The notes under the pieces are model-generated. The model did not search any database and had not been told where the DNA came from. It saw only the letters and a list, made by a program, of their open reading frames with translations. The position numbers were made by a program, and so were the translations under genes. This document shows, in pieces, positions 58,080-64,000 of a DNA stretch of 64,000 nt. Numbering within the stretch: the stretch's first letter is position 1; the number at the start of each line of letters is the position of its first letter. Origin of the DNA: Capitulum mitella (taxonomy: Eukaryota; Arthropoda; Thecostraca; Pollicipedomorpha; Pollicipedidae); the NCBI GenBank assembly GCA_030062745.1, contig CP099840.1:18155718-18219717 (forward strand). The letters are read 5' to 3'.

Positions 58080-59850
58080 GGATAACCCTCGTCGCTTATG
58101 CGCAGAATAATGTCTTATAGTTTATTTCAATGTGAGCGGAGGATAATGGGCTACCCTAAGTTAAGCAATGCATTGCATCTTACATCAAGCGCATTTGGGG
58201 CGCAAAATTGGAGTCGATTTGACGAAACGAAACCGTACTGGGGTACCAACCGCTCCAGGTTCCATCTTGTGCCCCAAACCCACCCAGGAAGGACGCTTCT
58301 GCTCAAGCGCGTTGGAACTACTTTTAAATTAGGGGGAGGCGGAACCAGTTGGGGCACTCGCTCTCATATTAGCCCCCCCCCCCCGAAAGAAAAAAGTGCG
58401 CATTCGGAAGGCGACCAACGTAGGGCTAGCTGCAGCTCCAGGGTGGAATCCCTACATATTTTGTCGTCCTTAGTGGCAGTTCGATATTTTTCCGCTTTCA
58501 CTTCCATGTTGCTCACGAAATGTTTTCCTTTTTAAGAGAGATGCACAGTTATTGGCACTCAGGAACAATGGACTCACACAAAGACAAAAATCCATGCATT
58601 ATTGCATACATATAGCTAGTATTCATCCTTGGCGTCTATGGCTGCTGTCTGGCTTTTTCCAATCAGTTCGTGACAACATGTCAGGGGAGCAAATCCACAT
58701 TTCATAAAAAAAAACATTTTTCTACGCAAATATCGGTCATATCTTAAACAGCAGTAATGCTCGTTCAAATCGAGTGCATGGGAGTCCACGTTTACATTCT
58801 CAAGTCCATTTTCTAGACATACCACGTTAATCCAACCCCAGCTGGCAGAGAATCGGTTCATGTGATGCGCAAGGATTGCTTCTGACTCTAGACTGACTGA
58901 ACGCATGCTTTTCTTGGTCCCAGCGAGACAGCTGTCCCGCAGAAAGTTACCAACTTTTACTGCCATTCAAAAGGGATTTCAGTACCCTTGGCATGGCGAA
59001 TACCTAATTACCATCCGTTCACAACTTATCACTGTAATTAACATTGAAGAGCTGCCCCCCGTTCATAGACCAGTGGGTAATTCCGTGATTTAACGTGCGA
59101 TTTTCACTGGACGTACTGATACAATATCCATGATTCCCTTAATCCGGAAATGAAGGCCTCGAGTCACAACCGAAACAGCTTTCAGAAGATGAGACGATGA
59201 CAGCAAACCGCTCGTAACGAAAAGGAGCCCGGAATCAAGCGATCGTGTCACATCTGCTGACTGCTATCTGCCGGGACGGATCGCCCCTGATCTGCCTCCG
59301 GTTCCACCACTTCCTTCCCTTCTCCCCTGCGTACCGTCGTCGAGACGCTGTCACGACGCAAACAACTGCGCCGACCACCAGATTTGTAATGGTGCTCTGA
59401 ACTTTTTGACGAATTAATTCATGGCTGATTATTCGGACAAGTTTGCGATTCAGTTCCGATTCCCTGCATGTTTACCTCCATTGACTCATATTTTAATTCA
59501 CAACAAAACACTACATTCTGGAATCAATTCAGTGTTAAGTTAATTTGATTCAGAATCAGGCATAGGCCTGGAATGGACAACGTGCTTCATAGAAATTACT
59601 CAAGTGATCTCTGTCAACGTCTATAAAATTAAATTCACCCTTATAGCCGGGAATATAAAGCAAGATACTGACCGAATGACGATACAGGTGATCTGCGTGC
59701 CACTAATGCTTATCACTACAAATGGCCTTTCATACCTTGGTTTGAATCTAAAATATGGAAACAATGTTTTGTTCTGGCTCATTTACAGGTTTGACACAGG
59801 TTAGCAGTTCATTTCAGAAATCGTTTCAGACGTCTATAACAGCGGTGCAG
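58080..59850. other. Intergenic segment without a supported gene
   Basis: Short frames without recognised domains. A C-run lies at 58373-58384. Confidence 0.4.
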
Positions 59851-59854
59851 TCGG

Positions 59855-59998
59855 GATTTTCTTAAGGGGGGGGGGGGGGCGGCGCTTAGTGTGTACTGAA
59901 GTCTTACAAAAACTGACTCCTTTGAGGACGATATGCAATGGTTCTCACAAAAAGGGCGGGCCTAAGAGGCGCGTACCCCCCTCCACCTCTTTGGCCGC
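59855..59998 (+). mobile_element. Short miniature element related to 60766
   Basis: Landmarks GTACTGAAGTCTTACAAAAAC, GACGATATGCAATGGTTCTC and GGGCCTAAGAGGCGCG, ending CTTTGGCCGCGCC. The same order occurs at 60766-60923. A poly-G run (14 G) lies near its left end. Borders uncertain. Confidence 0.5.
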
Positions 59999-60467
59999 GC
60001 CAGCAGTCCATATGAACAGTCTGACCCGTTCAGGAACGGAAGAGCTGCAATGCAGTGCTCGCAGAGTTGGGACTGTCCCATGGCCCTATATACCAGGTAC
60101 AGTCTTTTGGCGGTTTGAACCTTCCGTGACGTGGGCACGTGAAGTCACTGGTATTCACAGACGTAAGCCGCCATGGCACTTAGTGATAAAATGCAATTTA
60201 AATGCCGTCGTATTTTCTGAACAGAGAGAGATGATGTGCTTCAACAATGATGTAGGCTAGAGAAGTCCTTAATTAACAAAACGACCCAGAGCCGTTCCGG
60301 CCTTTTCTCTTTTGTCCTGTATATCGTGTCAAACTGCGCCATACAAATACATGTCTGTTTACGCTTTCCACTGATGCTATTTTCTTAAATTCCGTAAGCG
60401 ATCCTGGAACCTTTGGTTTGGTTTGCAAGGCACCCCTACGGAACATATCTTTTGGGAAACCCTTTAA

Positions 60468-60553
60468 CCCTATTCCCGGAGGGCTAGACGGTATGGTCGA
60501 TTCCCGGCAGGGGGGGGGCGGATTCGGCCCCCCCTGAGATCTCGAGAGCTACA
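60468..60553 (+). mobile_element. Truncated TTAA family 1 copy
   Basis: TTAA (60464-60467) then CCCTATTCCCGGAGGGCTAG and the subterminal GGGGGGCGGATTCGGCC, as in copy 1, but the sequence leaves the family after about 60553. Confidence 0.8.
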
Positions 60554-60569
60554 GCGGCCTTTGCACCCC

Positions 60570-60604
60570 CCCCCCCCCTGAGGAAAATCCTGGCTACGTG
60601 CCTG
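60570..60604 (+). mobile_element. Right end of a hAT-like miniature element
   Basis: A C-run, then GAGGAAAATCCTGGCTACGT and GCCTG, the right end of the family seen at 50598 and 61159. No left end, so it is a fragment joined to the truncated TTAA element. Confidence 0.6.
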
Positions 60605-60689
60605 TACGTTCTTGATCACATGCCACCCGGATTCAGCCAGGGGCAGCTCTGACTGACCGCGTGCGTCACAGGTCAGGCCCAGATAAACT

Positions 60690-61130
60690 GATGGACTTAC
60701 AAGCAGCCCATGAGCACCCGGTTGAGCCCACATATTGCCCAGATAAAACCTGCATGCAGCCAGATCAGGGCGCAGCCATAATTTTCTTGCGGAGGGGGAC
60801 GGAGATTAGTATGAACCGAAGTCATACAAAAACCACCTGCTGGAAAGACGATATGTAATGGTTTTCGCAAAGAATCGTGCCTAAGGGGGCCCTCGGCCCT
60901 CCTCCCTTGGCGCCGCGCCTGTGGCCCAGATAAAGCCCACACACACAAACCCTATATGAAGCCCACGCTGACCCCACATACAGCCCACATGAAACCCACA
61001 CAAATCCCGGGTGAGCCCACATGGGTCCCACATACAGCCCAGATGAAGCCCGCACATCCCATCTAGGATCCATTTGGTTTCAGGGGACAAACCCAGATGG
61101 GGCCCATATGGGTGACCCAAATGGGCCCCA
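60690..61130. repeat. Short-unit CCCACAT/CCCAGAT minisatellite
   Basis: Irregular units of about 11-24 bases (AGCCCACATGAAACCC and variants), interrupted by the miniature element at 60766-60923. Minus frames of tryptophan/glycine-rich repeats here are artefacts. Confidence 0.7.
60766..60923 (+). mobile_element. Miniature element inserted in the minisatellite
   Basis: Left end CAGGGCGCAGCCATAATTTTC; the right end has GGCGCCGCGCCTG, partly complementary. Minisatellite text GCCCAGATAAA lies on both sides, consistent with insertion into it. Internal landmarks match 59855-59998. Confidence 0.55.
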
Positions 61131-61158
61131 TTGGGAATTGCTGGCTGGATGTTGTGAA

Positions 61159-61430
61159 CAGGGACGTAGCCAAGGGAAGGAGGGGCCATGGGGGCCATGG
61201 CCCCCCTAAGCCAAGTGGTCTACACTAGATACATAGCGATTTCGCACGAATACGGAATAATGATCATGTATATGTTGCAAAAACAAACATATGTATTCCT
61301 GTGGGTTAAATATGAGGCTAGTTACATATAATTGCTGCTTTTTCCTATAAATTTCTCCATATGCCAGCGACATATGACAAAATTTGACATTCAGCCCCTC
61401 CCTCTGGGGAAAGTCTTTGCTACGTGCCTG
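61159..61430 (+). mobile_element. 272-bp hAT-like miniature element, second copy
   Basis: Ends CAGGGACGTAGCCAAGG and GCTACGTGCCTG. Flanks GTTGTGAA and GTTGCGAA agree in 7 of 8 positions. Internal text matches the 50598 copy throughout (TACGGAATA.TGAT, TATGTATTCC.GTGGGTTAAA, CATATGACAA.ATTTG). Confidence 0.85.
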
Positions 61431-62464
61431 GTTGCGAAGTATGATGAGAAAAAGGATGCGATGTTCTTCACCGTGGTGGCAGTCATTTGGAGCACTGTAT
61501 GTTCAGTCGAGCAGAAGCCCCAAAAAACCAACTCATTGGAAGCTCGCCGGTACATCATGGGGCTTATCTCGCAGATGAGACGTTTGGGAACACAAGGCGA
61601 GGACACGCACTTCGTCGAATGGCCCGACGACTTCAAACCACATGCGTTGACGTGCCTGCGTTCCAGACTGCTTTGCCCTCCTGCATTTTTTTCCAGTCAG
61701 CACCCTTAGGCTCACTGTTAAAATTCAGAAAAGCTGGGGAGCTGAAGTCCCTCCTAGTTTCATGGCTCCCGCGCCTTTGGATATTTGTTGTTTTAAACAC
61801 CATTTTGTTTGTACTTAGATTTAAATCGCCCAGAAGGATTAGTTGAAACTAATGCGGAGCGGGCGCGAGCCAAGATACCTTTACTTACAGGCGCGAGCAA
61901 CTTGTCACAAATGTGACGCAGGGCAACAAATAGGTCTGACGCGGAAAGGTCATTGCAGAACTCGAGGATTACGGAAGATTTTGACAATGCGGGTCTGACG
62001 CAGAGTACACAAGTGAGTTCTTGAATGGCATCAATGAAAATGACACTTGTGTGTTCAAATGGTACATGCCATGCGCAGTTTAACACGTACTGCATGGCGG
62101 CGATTACCACTCCTGGTGGATTAGTGTTATGGTGTGCGCCTGCAGATGCACCAATTGAGTGGTCTTGTAAATATGATCATTTGCGGTAGAAGGCTTTTGA
62201 TTGTGTTTCATTTGGTGTGGGCCGTACATGACATTTTTGCCAGGTGGTGAAGAACAGCATAAATGGCATAAAAGTCATGCAACAAATGGCTCTAAGGCAA
62301 ATACTTTGGATTTGGTTGCTACATAATATCATCCCAAGATGAAAAAAACTGAAAAAATACCAAAAAATATCGCCACTCCATTCATTGCTGAGTGTTGCAC
62401 CACTTGTCTCTTTGACTTCTGCAGTGATCGTATGGCAACAAAGTCAAATGGCAGTTGCCAATGA
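61431..62464. other. Intergenic segment without a supported gene
   Basis: Frames at 61332-61709 and 61487-61846 overlap and are not recognised; an unannotated gene fragment cannot be excluded. Confidence 0.35.
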
Positions 62465-62940
62465 GAAGGTGGTAATCCTTACCGATCGCACACCATGCGC
62501 AGCGTCGAGGGCAAGGTTAACGCGCGATTGTAGTTCTCGGTTTTGCCACCAGGGCAATATTCGTTCTTTTTCTCGTCGCTAGGATGAATATGTAAAAATA
62601 CTGACGTTGGCTAGGATCGCTCCGCTCAAGAACCAGTGGCATGAAAACCAGTCGTTCGTTTCGGCTGATTCGAACGCCAGTCGATAGCGCCAAACGTTTC
62701 GTACCTGTGAGTTACACATTTTGACCCGCTGATGACGTCACAGGTCAGGTCAATCACGAAAAAGAGACCACTTTCTCAAGAATCCGAATCACAATGGAAA
62801 ACAGGTCGAAACTGAATTATGCGTGTTTATATGTTCCTGGCAGCTTAATCTCTAGTTCTATGTGCTACCTGGCACAAAGTCATACAAGGTCAAGGCTAAG
62901 TGCTGGGTCAACTTTGATCCCTGTTACAACGTGTCATGCG
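62465..62940 (-). repeat. Dispersed ~490-bp repeat, copy 2
   Basis: Inverted partner of 21262-21750, about 80-90% identical by eye, about 41 kb away. Confidence 0.85.
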
Positions 62941-64000
62941 ATGTCCGCACTCTATTTTTATATTGGCCAGTGAATTTAACCGATGGAACATGCGAAGCAG
63001 TTCATGTCGCCAAGAGAAGAGAAAGGGACTTCTCAGGCTAAAAAGGCCAACAGACGCCGAGCGTAATCAAACGGCAAATTGAAAGTTGGTCCGTCAAGCA
63101 CAGTTCGTTGCGTGCGTTCTGCACGTACACCAGACCTGAAGTATGCCAGGCAGAAATTGAACGCACCAAGCTTCGAAGAATATGAACTTGAACTGATCAA
63201 ATTTACGTAGTTTTTGCTACCCCGGTCTTGACTGGGGTCTCCGGTCAAACATCGTTAACCGAAGTGGGGGGACGTCCCCTTGGCTATCTCTGGAAGCGCT
63301 GAACCGATTACAATGATACTTGCGGAAAAAATCAATAGCACTGTATCGGACTACCTGGGAATACATAAAGCTTTGGGTTTCATACCAAAAATGGTTTTTC
63401 AGGTCAAGGCCAAAGCCAAGCTACCAAGCTTTGTACTTCGACTTATTCTCATGTTGGCGTTATGACATTCGTAATACAACGTTCGCATGTCAAAATGATT
63501 AAATTGCTTCAAGTCTGTAAAACGAACAGTTTTTTAAAGAAGCGGGGAGTGGTGTGCCTCTATGTGGTTGCATTTTACTTCATATTATTTCTGGTACGAG
63601 TAACGTAATCGAGTCATATGGGAATGGATGGGGCCAAGGGCGTATGCAGGATTTTGCAATGGGGGATGTACAACTGAAAGTTTTCCTCTTAACACGTAGT
63701 TTGGCGCGCCTGCGGCGCGCCAAACTTCTTGCATTACTTCCAACATCGCACATTCTTAATCTAACTATTTTTACGTGTCTACGTTGAATTTCTAAAAGTC
63801 GACATTTGGTCTCTCCTTCGGATGTACGTTATAATGATATGATCAGCTTTGGGATTAATTCTGCACGATGCTAGGAAATGAATCGGACTGGACCGCACAT
63901 TATATTGCATCAAACAGCATGATCATCTGGCACCAGCCACGTATCGACCGGTACCCCCACTAGGCGTGTTGGTACCGGCCGAGTTTGCTAACACCTACAC
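62941..64000. other. Intergenic end of the window with one hairpin
   Basis: TTAA at 63255 is followed by GGGGACGTCCCC (63267-63278), like a TTAA-element end, but no partner end is in the window. A hairpin with 13-bp arms (AGTTTGGCGCGCC / GGCGCGCCAAACT, 63698-63726) has a 3-base loop. The phrase at 63638 (GGGCGTATGCAGGATTTTG) resembles a hAT-like miniature end. Confidence 0.45.

Noticed and set aside
60822..61198. Tryptophan/glycine-rich minus frames
   Set aside because: Translations of the CCCACAT minisatellite.
1..64000. CRISPR array, operons, rRNA or intact tRNA genes
   Set aside because: None seen. All tandem repeats lack unique spacers of constant size, and the DNA is eukaryotic in character.

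Overview
This window is eukaryotic, repeat-rich nuclear DNA, probably from an arthropod. A degenerate CCTAA/TTAGG block at 51292-51409 matches the ancestral arthropod telomere motif. Predicted proteins are of animal type: a GT11 alpha-1,2-fucosyltransferase and a FAXC/failed-axon-connections-like protein. TA microsatellites are common, and GC-rich coding islands sit in AT-richer DNA. A crustacean or chelicerate would fit, but I cannot fix the species.

Only a few protein genes are supportable. They are a fucosyltransferase on the minus strand (17298-18609, single exon, with a one-base frame break between its membrane anchor and catalytic domain), a complete intronless FAXC-like gene on the minus strand (28219-29136), a long plus-strand ORF with one C2H2 zinc finger and a degenerate second finger (55315-57021), and a transposase-like ORF inside a complete DNA transposon (23127-25220, minus). 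Three short pieces (37996-38219, 39226-39498, 40011-40136) look like possible exons and are given low confidence.

Most of the rest is mobile and tandem DNA. Two families of about 1.2-kb non-autonomous elements have CCC...GGG ends and TTAA target sites (piggyBac-type ends): family 1 at 520-1737, 34022-35233, 53657-54850 and a stub at 60468; family 2 at 31574-32795. A 2.97-kb autonomous-looking transposon lies at 22744-25712. hAT-like miniature elements lie at 50598-50864 (perfect 8-bp target duplication) and 61159-61430, with relatives at 42656, 59855, 60570 and 60766. A decayed non-LTR retrotransposon lies around 12305-13140 and a tRNA-like SINE head at 4300-4385. A dispersed 490-bp repeat occurs in inverted orientation at 21262 and 62465.

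Tandem arrays include a quasi-periodic ~30-bp GGCCCC-rich family at 22230-22620, 25740-26110 and 31140-35830, into which three different transposons have inserted. There are also satellites of ~150 bp (19381), ~180 bp (20268), ~165 bp (51611), 53 bp (46763) and 37 bp (6914), and ~0.9-1.0 kb repeats at 3590-5890.

The most unusual signal is repeated occurrence of nuclear-receptor-like hexamers (AGGTCA/TGACCT). All three full copies of TTAA family 1 keep an exact AGGTCAAAGGTCA direct repeat (DR1), a 150-bp satellite carries clusters of TGACCT, and exact DR4 pairs occur at 8848 and 30789. These may be dispersed receptor sites or simply conserved internal transposon sequence; the window cannot decide.
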